DNA from: Heligmosomoides polygyrus polygyrus
Taxonomy: Eukaryota > Nematoda > Chromadorea > Rhabditida > Heligmosomidae
Direction: 5' to 3'
DNA: 64,000 bases
NCBI GenBank assembly: GCA_947396885.1
Contig: OX377201.1
Coordinates: 70,468,983-70,532,982, forward strand
Shown here piece after piece: positions 1 to 10,308 of this stretch. Under the pieces are notes generated by a model. It saw only the letters and a list, made by a program, of their open reading frames with translations. It was not told where the DNA came from and searched no databases. The translations under genes were made by a program, and so were the position numbers. The number at the start of each line of letters is the position of its first letter. Position 1 is the stretch's first letter.

Positions 1-26
1 GGAAAAGAAACCAAAGAGCTCATCAC

Positions 27-293
27 CTCGTTAGGAACAACGGTCGCCTCTGAGTCGGAGCGCGAGCCGAACGAGGCCTGCTGCCGAAGCGTTTCGCTGT
101 CCGACAGTTCGTCGCCCTCTGTGCTGCCGATGTATATCGTCTTCGACAGGGTCTCCATGGTCCTCTCTCCGGATCCAGCGCCCAGTGGGACATTCACAGT
201 GGAGAGCTCGCGGTGAGAGCAGCGTCCTCCAAATGAGTGGTCATGTCTGACGAAGTGAGTTCCGAGGTCCTCGCTAATCACGTGGTGCGTCTT
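27..293 (-). CDS. Host gene, most 3' exon in view
   Basis: Open for 89 codons on the minus strand after a TTCTTTAG acceptor. It reads from KTHHVISEDLGTHF through SKTIYIGSTEGDELSDSE to EATVVPNE. A weak donor GTGATG follows at 26-25, but the frame also stays open to the window edge, so the true end is uncertain. The exon starts in phase 0, matching the phase-0 end of the exon at 3110-4039, which is why I join them. The protein is rich in Ser, Asp and Glu with no fold I recognise, and is probably disordered. The intron to the next exon upstream (294-3109) holds a decayed LINE on the opposite strand. Function unknown. Confidence 0.6.
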
Positions 294-689
294 CTAAAGA
301 ACTTTGATTGATTGCGAGCCACCTGCAGGAGCGGAAGAAAGAGGCACCCCTGCGAAAATAAACTGCTTAAATGCCCCTTTTGGCAGCGAAGTGTGAGGCG
401 CGATTTTTTATGCCGCTGAACAAGGATGTGTTCGTCTTCTAAAAGTGATCTTAACGACGTTTTTGTTTTACATGACGTCATATTCTTCTCTTCTCTCTGA
501 CGGTAGAGCAGAAGGAACTCAATTTGGATCAGAGCGCATGTCCTAAAGTGGATGGGAAAATTTTTAAGAGGTGTGTTATTGAGAAAATTCCAAAAATATT
601 AGTTTTTCTTTGAACTGTTACATCTGTTCTTGACGTTGCTTTTTAACGACGAAAAAGACTTTTCTGAAGAATTTGAGATGCTATTGTAT

Positions 690-2880
690 ACAGCTGCGAC
701 CAGGGGAAATGAGTGTGGAAACGTTGGCCATGAAATCCGTGGAAGTCGCCAACATCATGAAGTGCAGAAGGATACAAGTTCTGTGCCTGAACGGAACGCC
801 ATGGTAAGAGGTCAAGGCCAATTTAGAGAAAGGGTCAAGCTGCACTACAGTGGAAAGGACACGAAGAGGAATTGAGCTAGGATAGGGAGTCGCGGAGCCT
901 CTAAACAATTCCTATAGCTCTAACTATAGCTTATTCTTCGCGAAGTGGGCGTGCCTGAAGGAGACGTAAACTTGCGGATGAAGAAAGGCTGAAACCAACC
1001 ACATCCTGCTACGAAGGTCTGCCTTAAATGCCGTTGTGGATGTGAACGCCCTTCCTGAAGACCTGGGTTCACAGCGTAGGTCTCCGTAGTCAATCTCATC
1101 TAGCTCTGCCTAGCAGATCCAAGGTGAGGACGGAACCTAGATTCGCTAGTAGAAACTCTGGCGTCCAGAATACAACGAGCTACAAGGAAAGGTGCTCAAA
1201 GCAGGTCTCTCTGACTCAAATGGACTAGCGAAAGAGACCTGGAGGAGGGTGGCCGGGTTGGCCCTGCGATTGCCAAAGGAAATGCCTGGTGAAACGAAGG
1301 AACCAAGGCGGCATGGTTCTGGAATTTGGTGGAGCAGTCTGCACTGACGAGGAAGAAGGATGTTTACATGCTGTGGAGGAAGGCAGTATTACATCCCATA
1401 GCCAAAGAGGCTTAGAGAGAAAAAAGCAACCGCACCGAAGGAAATAACGAGGAAGTGGGTATCTTGTACGAGAAGGCGATTGGACCATAGGAAGAGTAGT
1501 TTGCCATCCAGATGGCTTAAGCAGCGCCGAAATTCGAGTAGTCAAGACTGTGAAGAGGGTTAATGGCAGGATGATACGAAAGCTAGCCCAGGTCAAAGGT
1601 GAGGTACTCAAGAAACTTCGAGAATAATCATCGAAAGGATTGATTACATCCTGAACGCAGGATGAGGTGCTCCAATTATGGGAAAGATGAAGATCATAAG
1701 GGCAGATGGCCCTGAAATATGAAATACGGGAATGCATGGTCCTTCGAGGTTACGGAGTGCAGTGGCTGGATCAGTCCCTCAACATGTTCACAGAACAGAG
1801 CAGGAGGCCTGATGACTGGAGGTACCGCGTCATCTCCGTTTTGAAGAAGATCAGGGACTTTCAAACACTCCATCTAGCGACAGATCAAGCTCTACTTGCA
1901 CACGGATGGTGCACGTTTGCAAACTACTCCTCAACTTGGCTCCGGAAGATGCTTCTGTCTTCCTAGGTGCAGTGGAATTTCTCGCTCGAGAGGTCATTAA
2001 CGGACGCAATGTTCGAAATGATGAAGAATACCACCAGAAGCAGTAACCTAACCCTCCTGAACCTTGAGGAAGTCTACGACAGGATACCCTCCCTAGAGCA
2101 CAGCTTAAGGGGGTTCTGTAACGTCGGAACACGGTCATAAAGAACATTTACGAAGGCTCGGGGGCGACATATTGATCTCGTATGGGATGGCGGAAAGAAA
2201 GAGTGGATGTCATAGTAGGGTTAGTCGGCTCTCAGTCCGTTCCCCTACCTGCTGATGCTCAAGAGCATAGTGAATCATCTACAGGAAGGCACACAAAGGA
2301 CCACTCCACGCCCTCGTAGACAAAAGGTGCAGCTGTGAAAGAAAGCCCTTGGAGACAGCGGTCTGTAGACGAACGTAAGGAAACCAAGCTTTTCAGCTCC
2401 GAGTGCTGCACTGGATCAATTCTGGACTGCCAAATAGAGTCCGTTGAGAAGGTGGAGGAGTTCCAACATTTTGAGTGCGACTTATACGAGAAACCATGCG
2501 TGTATTGGAAAGGGGACGGATATAATATGCCTGGCTCAATTGGGGGGAATACACTGGAATACGCTGCGATCCTAAATGCTCCAGAACGCTAATGCGCAAG
2601 CTCTTTCGAACAGTGATCAAGCCTGCCGTCCTCTGCGAAAGTGACAGCATGGTCTGGAGGACGCGCAGGAATGGCAACTACACGCCACTTCTGAAGTGAT
2701 GTCACATGGGGATATGGATGGATTCTGCGGGATAGGATCAGGAATCAAGAAAGTGATGAAGATAGCTGCGTACCAGCTGAAGATGAGGGTAGCAACGCCT
2801 GGTGATGCGCACACAATTCTCGAAAAATCGAATGGTCATCTAATTACGGTTGACGCTACAGTTCGAGGCAACCGGGAAGC
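690..2880 (+). mobile_element. Heavily decayed RTE-type LINE inside a host intron
   Basis: In shifting frames the plus strand shows the RTE order of domains: an AP-endonuclease start near 700-870 (a decayed NVGT..GRS, then IMKCRRIQVLCL, then LHYSGKDTKRN), a linker near 1320-1500 (QSALTRKKDVYMLWRKA), a reverse transcriptase motif near 2060 (LLNLEEVYDRIP, where intact relatives read LDLEKAFDRVP), the region preceding the active site near 2200, and a C-terminal VEKVEEFQHFE (relatives: FKYLG) near 2440. Many stops and frameshifts, no usable reading frame. It lies antisense to the host gene in the intron 294-3109. It belongs to a different RTE subfamily from the three younger copies in this window. 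Confidence 0.55.
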
Positions 2881-2889
2881 TGCTAACGT

Positions 2890-3109
2890 GTAGGAAAGGC
2901 TGCTCTAGTCTCAAGGAATATGTGTTGTGATTCTTTGTGCATAATTCACTATCATTTAGGTAGTTACACGAAGATGAGTTTTACCTCTTTCAAATGCTTC
3001 CTTCAGTTTTTCTTGAAACGATTTCGTTCTAATAAGATACGCCACAGAGAAGAAAAAACCAAATCGATTACCAAAAAGCAAACAAACGATTAATCAAAAG
3101 AGCACTCAC
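2890..3109. other. Intron tail, nothing recognised
   Basis: AT-rich intronic sequence between the LINE remnant and the donor of the large host exon. No element ends or reading frames seen. Confidence 0.4.
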
Positions 3110-4039
3110 GTCATTGTATGAATCGTCTGCGTAGGAGTGATCATACGCATCCGAATACGAGCTAATAGGTGTCTGAAGACGAGGCGATTCATTTCCAACC
3201 GAGAGTTGGTCGAGTGCGGAATGTTTCGACGAAGTCATGCTTCTGATGCTGCCTTCGGACTGCAGTCGAGGAGCGAAGGGCTGTACGTCTGCATCGCACA
3301 GCAAGGTCGTGGATCCTTCGGCGGAGGAACTCACAAAGTCCCTAACCAGATGGTGGTTACATTCAAACAAAGCTGAGTTCTGATACATCGCTGTCCCAAG
3401 GTCCAGTGAATGGAAAGGACGGTGGCGAATCTCCAGAAAGGGTTCAGAACCGGATTGATGTAGAGAATGATAAGTGTCTTCATGAACTAGATGTGAAGCT
3501 GAGCTGGATATGGTCGTGGAGAGTCGCGGAGAGTGAGGCAGCTGCTCTGGGAAGGTCGATGGTTTTTCCCACTCGCGAGCGGCGTCAGGAATATGTGCCC
3601 CGTTATGAATTTGAGAAGGATGAGCGATGCTGTTGACGGTTTTTGTCTCGAACGATCCGTGCAGCAGTTGCTGCTGCGGATGGTAAGGGTCATACCTCAC
3701 GCCGACCTCCTCGTCTGCATGGCTGCTCTTGTGAAACAGTTCGCTGTGGGACAGTGAGGGTGCTATAGGAGATGGCTCGCTGTTTCGCCTTCGCCACTCT
3801 GACAAATCGTAGGCGGAACGGCTAAGAGAGGACTTGAAGAACCGGCTGCCGTACTCCTCGATGTAGTCGTTGAGGAAGTGATAGGGGGTCTGATAGAGCA
3901 GATCTCTGTTGGGCTCCCTTCCAAAGAATCGGTCTGCGTCCGCGGCAGCCTTGAATGATAGGTCACGGATGCCGTCGAAGCCGTACAGGTGCTCTCCGAT
4001 TCTGAGCATGGCCCCTTTCTGCGCGACTGCATTCGACAT
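3110..4039 (-). CDS. Host gene, large central exon
   Basis: A 310-codon open exon bounded by TTTTCAG just above 4039 and a GTGAGTGCT donor at 3109-3101; both ends are phase 0. The start reads MSNAVAQKGAMLRIGEHLYG and continues with FDGIRDLSFKAAADADRFFG and PYHFLNDYIEEYGSRFF, a compact, conserved-looking stretch. The remainder is Ser/His/Pro-rich low-complexity sequence, probably disordered. The ATG at 4039 is not the gene start: the reading frame continues into two short upstream exons across 50-70 bp introns. Codon use is balanced with no stops or frameshifts, unlike the surrounding transposon debris, so the gene looks functional. I do not recognise the family. A cytoskeletal or scaffold protein is possible given the coiled-coil exon upstream, but that is inference. 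Confidence 0.75.
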
Positions 4040-4093
4040 CTGAAAACAAGAAGCAGCTGCAGACTAATTCGACAGTCCTTGCCTCAAACTCAC

Positions 4094-4247
4094 TTGCATT
4101 CTGACATCCTTCACGTGCTCCCAGTTCTTCTTTGTTGAAGGCAGTTTTCGCTTCAAGTGCTCGCACTCTTCCGCGTCTCTGGCTATCAGATCCCTGATGC
4201 TGCTCTCCTCTACTGTTTCAGTATATTCAATCTTCGATGTTACTCCG
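4094..4247 (-). CDS. Host gene, exon upstream of the large exon
   Basis: A 154-nt exon with a TTTCTAG acceptor and a GTGAGTTT donor. It reads GVTSKIEYTETVEESSIRD then LIARDAEECEHLKRKLPSTK and ends EHVKDVRMQ. The first base completes a split Asp codon (GA|C) with the exon at 4313-4383, and the last codon ends in phase 0 before MSNAVAQ. It is charged and helix-prone, in keeping with a coiled-coil segment. The 53-bp intron to the next exon is the usual size for nematodes. Confidence 0.7.
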
Positions 4248-4312
4248 CTAGAAATTAACCACAGTGAAGGTCAGCTGGAGTATGATACTCACCAGCTCGA
4301 TACCGAACTTAC

Positions 4313-4383
4313 TCGGTTCCATCTTCCAGTGACACTTTCGGCTCACTCCGATTCCGCTTTTCCATCGATGGCGGAGATGACTT
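4313..4383 (-). CDS. Host gene, short exon
   Basis: A 71-nt exon (TTATCTTGCAG acceptor, GTAAGT donor) reading KSSPPSMEKRNRSEPKVSLE then DGT plus two bases of an Asp codon. It enters in phase 0 and leaves in phase 2, which fits both neighbours. The donor is the consensus GTAAGT. The intron upstream of it would run to 15125, about 10.7 kb filled with mobile elements. Confidence 0.6.
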
Positions 4384-4642
4384 CTGCAAGATAACAACTT
4401 GATCTTCATTTATTTAAAAGTGGAATAACTAGTGTGGGAAGAACTAACCGAGCGGTGGTAACGCTGCTCCATGTAAATTCTCGTGAGCGACTTACTTCTC
4501 GGCACATCCGAAGGGTGAAACTAGAACAACACGCTGTAGCTGGTACACTGGATCGACACACGTGTTTTTCGCAGCACTATATTCAGAATGTGGAAAGAGA
4601 ACCCGAATCTAGGACGGCGGACAACACTTTCATCACTTAGAC

Positions 4643-4725
4643 GGGCGCGTCGTAGTGCAGTCAGAGAAGAGCCGGCTATCGCGTGCACCCAATTTGGAGT
4701 TCTTGAGCAAGTTTCCAGTTCAGGC
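4643..4725 (+). repeat. tRNA-derived SINE fragment
   Basis: GGGCGCGTCGTAGTGCAGTC at the start and the following GCGTGCACCC match the head of the SINE at 63742. The A-box-like TAGTGCAGTC is recognisable; the B box is decayed and the body is missing. Not a functional tRNA gene. Confidence 0.45.
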
Positions 4726-5490
4726 TAACCAAACTCAAAAACCAAAAAAGCAAAATAAATGAAACCGTTCACTATGAGAATCGACTCGAATTCAGTTAAT
4801 CTAACTCGATGAGGATCTTCAATGTGGAGGAATGTACAGCACGGTTTTTAGAGATCTTTAGAACCACAACTGTTTTTTTAATGAGATGCACATTTTTAGC
4901 CCATCGCCTAGATCAGCTCAAAGTACATTGGCTGATAAGTGTGTATGGGGATTATAAGATCTTCTTAGGATAGTTACATTCAAATTGATAAAAACTGCTT
5001 CGGAGGGAACTAGTGCTAATTGAGTTGATTAGTGTACTAGGAATAGGCAAGGCACGTCCAGTTTAAGTACGGCACTTTTTCCACCCTGTTTACTGGCAGT
5101 GAATGCCTTCGAGTTTTCTTGATTTCTCCCCACACTTTCCTTCGTTTCCACCACAGAGTTGGACATTTCTCTGCCGTTGCTGTGCCTCCTACCTTCTGCT
5201 AACACGCGATGAGTCATGAACTCAAACAAACGAAGCTGTCTGCGAAAGTGTAGATGTGGTTGTTCAAGTCATAAATCCTATTTGAACAAGGCCCTGCCTT
5301 TGAATTCAACTGCCGGCCATCTTCAGTTAGACCGGAAAGTGAAACATGTTTCGAGTTACAACATAACAGTCGAATACGACAGGGGTATGGCAGTGTAGAA
5401 GCGGCCCGACTCGAGTAAATGACGTTCGTGATCTCTCGCCAGAAAATGCAACCAGCTGGTGTACCTACGTCGTCGTGAACACATAGAAAG
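4726..5490. other. No gene recognised
   Basis: Intronic, AT-rich sequence of the host gene. I see short open frames only, with no domain, splice-consistent exon or terminal repeats. Confidence 0.4.
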
Positions 5491-5494
5491 CTTC

Positions 5495-5837
5495 CTTATG
5501 CTATAACAAATTTGGAGATGGGAAAGGCAGCTGGATCTAATGGTCTACCAACTAAGACACATAAGGTCTTCGTAGTCCATGAAGAACAATGTAACGAAGC
5601 TTGTTATCACACTCCAGGGTGGATGGTAAATTCCGAATGACTGGAAGGACAGTACTGTGGTTCCTGGAACGCTTCGAATGTTGCAAGTGCCGTATCCATA
5701 AAAAATTGGCAATCTCCTTTGTAAACAACCCCGACAAAAAAATTCAAAAAATCAAAAGCAACTCCGTGCGCCTCAAAAGAAACGGTAGTAGACACCATCA
5801 GATGTCTGAAATAAATAAATAAATAAATAAATAAAAA
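5495..5837 (+). mobile_element. Decayed RTE reverse transcriptase fragment with (AATA)n tail
   Basis: Plus-strand reading NLEMGKAAGSNGLPTKTHKV matches the motif written GKAAGPDGIPAE in intact RTE elements, but frameshifts and stops follow at once. The fragment ends in a simple AATA repeat (5808-5837), which could be the element's own microsatellite-like 3' tail or an independent repeat. Confidence 0.4.
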
Positions 5838-6624
5838 TAAGGCGTGGCGTCAGCAAGTTTTGGTCACGGAATCGACGTCATTTACACCGACTTTGAGAAA
5901 GCCTGTGATAAGGTTGCTCATGACAAACGTTTGGAGCAGTTGGCCGCTGTGGGTCCTCACCATAGAATAGTGAAGTGGCTCGAATCCTTTTTACGTCAGC
6001 GCGTGTTCAGGGTCAATTACAGGGGCCACTTGTCTTCTGCTAAAATTGCGAGTAGTATGTAGTGTCCCTCGGGGATCTGTTCCCTCGCCAGTTCTCTTCA
6101 ACATCTACACTAGGGAAATACCATCACTTAAAAATTTAATTGGGATATCTTGCAGGGCTTTTGCCGATGATCTGAAAAATTATAACAGTGCCACAAACCC
6201 CGGAGGGGTGGATAAATTGCCGGAAGCAATCTCGGCAGTGGCCAAGTGGGTCCATGTTTGGATTGGGATTTTCCGTTGGCGCAAAATAAAACTAAACTGT
6301 TTTATTTAGGTGAGAACAACAATAAAATGCCTTGTTTTATCAAACGCCTTCAATTATCGCAGGTTTTGGAAGTTAGGGATATCAGCTTCTTTATTACTGA
6401 AAACTTAGATTTCGATAAGCACCGTAATGAAGTTGTTGCGAAGGGCACTCCCAGGGTATGCAATCTTCTTAGGTGCTCGGCTACTAAGGACGAACATACC
6501 CTTCTCAAAGCTTACAAAATTTACGTCCGCCTTGCTGTCGAGTATGGCACTCCTGTTTTTAGTCCAAATAAAATCAAAAATAATAGCGTTTTGGAAAGGA
6601 TCTAGAACAGCTTCATTAGAAATC
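5838..6624 (+). mobile_element. CR1-type LINE reverse transcriptase, 5' piece
   Basis: In order on the plus strand: DVIYTDFEKACDKVAHDKRL (palm motif A), WLESFLRQRVFRVNYRG, VPRGSVPSPVLFNIYTREIP (motif B region), FADDLKNY with the catalytic Asp pair at 6160-6171, then ENLDFDKHRNEV and LLKAYKIYVRLAVEYGTPVF. These are the hallmarks of CR1/Jockey-group reverse transcriptases. The domain is spread over three frames and contains a stop in LERI*NSFIRNLLG, so it is inactive. The mariner at 6627-7821 interrupts it; the C-terminus resumes at 7824. Confidence 0.7.
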
Positions 6625-6626
6625 TA

Positions 6627-7821
6627 TTAGGTTGTAACGAAATAAATGGCACTGAACCACTGTAAATTTAAACAGTTAATATCTCGGCTTGTAGGCAAGT
6701 TTATTAATTGAAATAAAAACCTTCTGATTCTACACATCTTTGCCAATGCGACACAAGCTTTTTTATCCCAGTAGCATAAAAATCAGAAGCTCTGGAATTG
6801 ACGAAATCTTCGAAGGCACTTTCGGCATCCTGTTGGTATTTGAATATTTTCCCTACCAAGAAGTCGCCAAGATGCTTGAAGAAATGGTAGCCTGTTGGGG
6901 AGAGGTCGGGAGAAAACGGAGGATGTGGTAGAGTTTCAATGCTCAGCTCGTTCAATTTCTGCAACGTCATTCGTGCTACATGGGGGCGAGCATTGTCGTG
7001 CAGAAGGAGAACTCGCCTTTGATTTACCAAGGCCGGCCGGATATCCTTCAACCTTTTCATCATTTCTTCAATTTCAATGCAGTACTTCTCTGCCGTGATG
7101 GATTCACCGGGAGGGAGGAAGCTGTGGTGAATAATTCCCAGCGAACACCACTATACTGTCACCATTACTTCCTTTTGGTGCAATTCCGGCTTCGCGAAAA
7201 CCTTGGGGCTCTCATCGCTGTCCACCCACTGTGCCGATCGCCGCCTGTTGTCGTACATTATCCATTTCTCGTCACAGGTTACGATGCGATCAAGGAATGG
7301 GTCCGTTTCGTTCCGTAGAAGCAGTGCGGACGAGATCTCATATCGTCGGTTTCTTTGCTCCTCAGACAGCTCGTGAGGCACCCATCTTTCCAGCTTTTTG
7401 GTCTTTCCAATTTCCTTCAGATGCCGGGCAGCTGTGTTGTGACTGACGCCAAGAACCTTCGCTATCTCTCTGGTACCTTTGTGTGGATCCTCCTCTACCA
7501 CGTCTCTCAGCTTGTCCTCATCATGTCCTTGTGGAACATCCTTGACCGAATGCGGCGTTAATCTTCTCGTCCGCCTCCTTAGCTGTAGTGCCCAGCTTGA
7601 ATTCATACAAGTAAATGCCTCGGATTACCCTTTTGCCCATCTGCAAAAAAGTCAATAAAACTCTGAAGTTTTCTCACTTTTACATAGAAACTACTCACCG
7701 GTAGAGCAAAGTTTGCGCTTCCAAATGATATGCCACATGTTACGGTTTGTTCCTGATCAAACGCGTAAAGACGCGCCAAAAAATGGCGCGAGCCAGTGCC
7801 ACTTAATTCGTTACAACCTAA
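6627..7821 (-). mobile_element. Mariner element with intact terminal repeats
   Basis: A 1195-bp element flanked by the TA duplication at 6625-6626 and 7822-7823. The terminal inverted repeats start TTAGGTTGTAACGAA and agree at 27 of 29 positions when the flanking TA is included. It carries a minus-strand transposase pseudogene and is inserted inside the CR1-type LINE, whose reading resumes on the far side, so the mariner is the younger of the two. Confidence 0.85.
6704..7640 (-). pseudogene. Mariner transposase, inactivated
   Basis: The protein would bind the terminal repeats and cut and paste the element at TA. The N-terminus (MGKRVIRGIYLYEFKLGTTA, from 7640) is in one frame. A deletion and frame change near 7530 removes part of the helix-turn-helix region, and a second frame then runs KGTREIAKVLGVSHNTAARH, TCDEKWIMYDN (first catalytic Asp), VMVTV, a TAG at 7151-7153 where relatives have Trp, FLPPGESITAEKY, and LLHDNARPHVAR (second Asp). 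The third catalytic position of the D,D34D triad reads SPTGYHF instead of SPTDYHF: codon GGC at 6890-6892, one transition from GAC. Upstream of the ATG is a TTTTTTGCAG that could be a splice acceptor. Three independent lesions make it inactive. Confidence 0.85.
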
Positions 7822-7823
7822 TA

Positions 7824-8110
7824 TTATTCAGGTAAAGGCATATAAACTATCGTTCTATTCCGGCCCACATTGTGCGAAATTTGCAGCTAGGTCTGGAACC
7901 TCTGTCCACACGACGGAAGAAATTCGATCTTACTAGAAAGCGTTGCACTGTCTGCATAGTTCTTCTGAGTGGCGGTAGATTTTTCGTGACGTGTGATTCC
8001 ATAACGAGGGGTGCTGCTGTAAAGCTGCGGGTTCCTCGGGCCGAGAGCTCGGTCCGCTCCAGCTACGTTGTCTTCGGGCCGGCGCGAAATACACGAAGTT
8101 AAGTAAATGC
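7824..8110 (+). mobile_element. CR1-type LINE, 3' piece beyond the mariner
   Basis: Directly after the mariner's TA the plus strand reads IPAHIVRNLQLGLEPLSTRR then KKFDLTRKRCTVCIVLLSGG and SITRGAAVKLRVPRAESS, the usual C-terminal tail of CR1-type proteins (LGLE.L..RR...DL, then TRG...KL..P). It continues the element that stops at 6624. Confidence 0.65.
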
Positions 8111-8530
8111 TTTGCCCTATTTACAAGCTTTGCGGCTTTTAAAAGGATTTTAAAGAATCACCTCCGAATTTTTCCCAGGAACTCTCAGGTTCTAAATCTT
8201 TTTCTCCCTCTGCTTTCCGTAACCGTTTTTGGTAGTCCGTCTTCATCGTTTTGCGCAAATTTGTGTTCCTTATCTCTAAGGTTTCTATTTTTCACTTTTT
8301 GGTGATTTTTCCTTTGTTCTGTTCTTTAGCTAATTGATTGAACTGCTATAGATTTTCTTTGGTGCGATGGTGAGTGTGCTCACGCTGCATCGCTTTACAT
8401 GCTCCTGTACCGCATTTTTCTATGAAATTAAAATCCTACCAACACTTGACCGACGCATTTCTTTCACCTTGTGGACCAAGTCGCTGGACTGCAGTTATAT
8501 CCAACATTAATATGAGATCTCATAATATGT
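8111..8530. other. No gene recognised
   Basis: T-rich sequence between the CR1 tail and the truncated Penelope element; no domain or repeat ends seen. Confidence 0.4.
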
Positions 8531-9421
8531 GTGGGTCAGGAGCGAGGAACGTCGATTGATGTTCGAACTGGAAATCTTGCGCATTATCGGTATCGGAAGC
8601 CCAGTAACAAGAACATCATCGTGCACTTCCGTTCAGCGCATCCACGCTATACTAAAAGGACTACTGTTCGGAGCATGTTCCGTACTGCTGCATTGGTATC
8701 TTCCAACGGCGACTTGAAGTCCTTGTCAATGGCATTGGCATCCCACATTGCGTTATCAAATGGATATGTGGCGGAAAACATGCCCAGAAGAGGTCGTCGA
8801 CCACCAGCAGCATCAATACACTCTGCTCAAGAAGAACGTAACAAAGTTCCTTTCTCGGTGCATTTTATCACGGATGCACTAAGCACTCAAGTACGGGACT
8901 GTGTTCGCAGGGCGGAATTAGATAACCTTGTAAGGGTTATTGACATTCCCCCGGCTAACCTCAAGGCTCGACTTGTTAGGAACCGTCTCTATGATAACAC
9001 CTGCACAACGCCGTCCTGCATGGTCTGCCCATACGGTAAGGAAGGTGATTGCAGAGTGTTTGGTACGGTGTATCTCATTACCTGCACCGAATGCAGGGAA
9101 GAATACATCGGCGAGACGGGCAGACCTCTTTGGGTCAGGGTGAAAGAGCACGCTTATGGGTTGAATAAGTGCAAGGTCTCTACTCCATTGGGGGAGCACA
9201 GACTTCGAATCCATAATGGCACGACGATTGGGGTGGAGGTGACGATCTTAGCACGCGAATCCGATATTGCAGCGCGGAAGACCCTGGAGGCGTTGTGGAT
9301 AGCGTTCAAAAACCCCACAATTAACAGGAAAGAGGAGCGGGTGGCCGTTATTCAGGAGCTGACTCCATTTGCCCACCTCTGTGGGCTTCACCCAGGAGGG
9401 CGCCAATCAGAAAGTCGCTGA
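8531..9421 (+). CDS. Penelope-like element: RT thumb plus GIY-YIG endonuclease (5'-truncated)
   Basis: A single 296-codon open frame. Residues about 12-85 (YRYRKPSNKNIIVHFRSAHP onward) correspond to the thumb/C-terminal end of a Penelope reverse transcriptase; the palm with its catalytic Asp residues is missing. A Cys cluster follows (C158, C163, C166, C174), then a GIY-YIG nuclease domain: VYLITC at 180-185, EYIGETGRPL at 191-200, the conserved Arg203 and His207 (RVKEH), and Glu253 in TLEALWIAFKNPTINR. All expected catalytic residues are present and the frame is unbroken, so the nuclease half looks recently active. In intact elements the GIY-YIG domain nicks target DNA for reverse transcription. 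The start is where the frame opens; the real initiation codon was lost with the 5' truncation. Confidence 0.82.
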   Translation: MGQERGTSIDVRTGNLAHYRYRKPSNKNIIVHFRSAHPRYTKRTTVRSMFRTAALVSSNGDLKSLSMALASHIALSNGYVAENMPRRGRRPPAASIHSAQEERNKVPFSVHFITDALSTQVRDCVRRAELDNLVRVIDIPPANLKARLVRNRLYDNTCTTPSCMVCPYGKEGDCRVFGTVYLITCTECREEYIGETGRPLWVRVKEHAYGLNKCKVSTPLGEHRLRIHNGTTIGVEVTILARESDIAARKTLEALWIAFKNPTINRKEERVAVIQELTPFAHLCGLHPGGRQSESR

Positions 9422-9623
9422 GGATGGGACCCGAAGGGAGAGTCTCATCCACGTCTTTCTCCATCCGAGGGTGACTTAGCAGTCTCTCTGTTGTCTTATA
9501 AGGTCAGTCGGGTTGCCTTACTCCTCTTTTCGTCTCATCCCATCACTTGCTCTTGAAGCTCCTGTAACTTGAAATGATCCTTGGGCGGGTAATTTTTCCA
9601 ACTCCTTTTGTCTTCTCCAGGCT

Positions 9624-9650
9624 CTGAAGAAGGCGGTTACGCCGAAACGT
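9624..9650 (+). ncRNA. Hammerhead-ribozyme-like core downstream of the Penelope ORF
   Basis: CTGAAGA is followed by an inverted pair GGCG-GTTA-CGCC and then GAAAC, the order CUGANGA, stem II, GAAA of a hammerhead core. One extra A lies between CTGAAGA and the stem, so it is not a perfect match, and stems I and III are not obvious. Penelope-like elements are known to carry hammerhead motifs in their terminal repeats, which makes the position meaningful. Activity is unproven. Confidence 0.4.
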
Positions 9651-9669
9651 AAGCCGAATAAAGGGGTAT

Positions 9670-10306
9670 ACCTATCTTGGCTCAACAGCTTTACTTGCGC
9701 ATTCAGTTATTGTTTGAAGATGTTCGACTAGTCCGCAGAATTTGCAATTCGCACCACAATTTTCAGCAATCGTTGGTAGCTCATGAATTCAGAATTGACC
9801 AACACCGGAAATACTACAGGAGTTGCTTATGGTTGGGTCAGCCCTGTCAAAAGCCACGGTAAAACTGAAGTAGACTTTAAGGTAACGGGTGCAAAAAATA
9901 TATGCTTCTACCTCAGTTATTGGCGGACGAACAATCTTTCCAACGCAGCTGTGAGCAATACCATGCGTTGTACCAACAGTTACGCCATAACCATCGAGCA
10001 GTTTATAAGTTGCATTAAGATCAATGCAGACACAACCTCCGACTTAGGAGAAAGAAGCTCAATATTGCCCTAAGTCAACTGCGATTGCTGAACAAATACC
10101 ATCCCAGAAACCTTTGCCAGAAGGTTTGGCTTGTCATTCTAACGTATTTGGAGCCAGGCTATTTCCATCCTTGACCGCTTCCACGGGCAAGTAGGAGCAC
10201 TTGTGTAGTCGATCAGATTATTATTATAGAGTTGAATTATAGGCTTACTAATCTGTAGGCGAGCCACGGTCACATCTCTTTCTGCTAACGCTTTACTATG
10301 CATATG
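9670..10306. other. No gene recognised
   Basis: Unassigned intronic sequence between the Penelope 3' region and the second mariner. Short open frames only. Confidence 0.4.
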
Positions 10307-10308
10307 TA

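Noticed and set aside
27..4383. Naming the host gene as a known junction or scaffold protein
   Set aside because: Coiled coil plus disorder is suggestive, but I recognise no diagnostic motif, so no symbol is given.
8918..9214. Minus-strand open frame over the Penelope ORF
   Set aside because: Antisense shadow of the GIY-YIG coding sequence.
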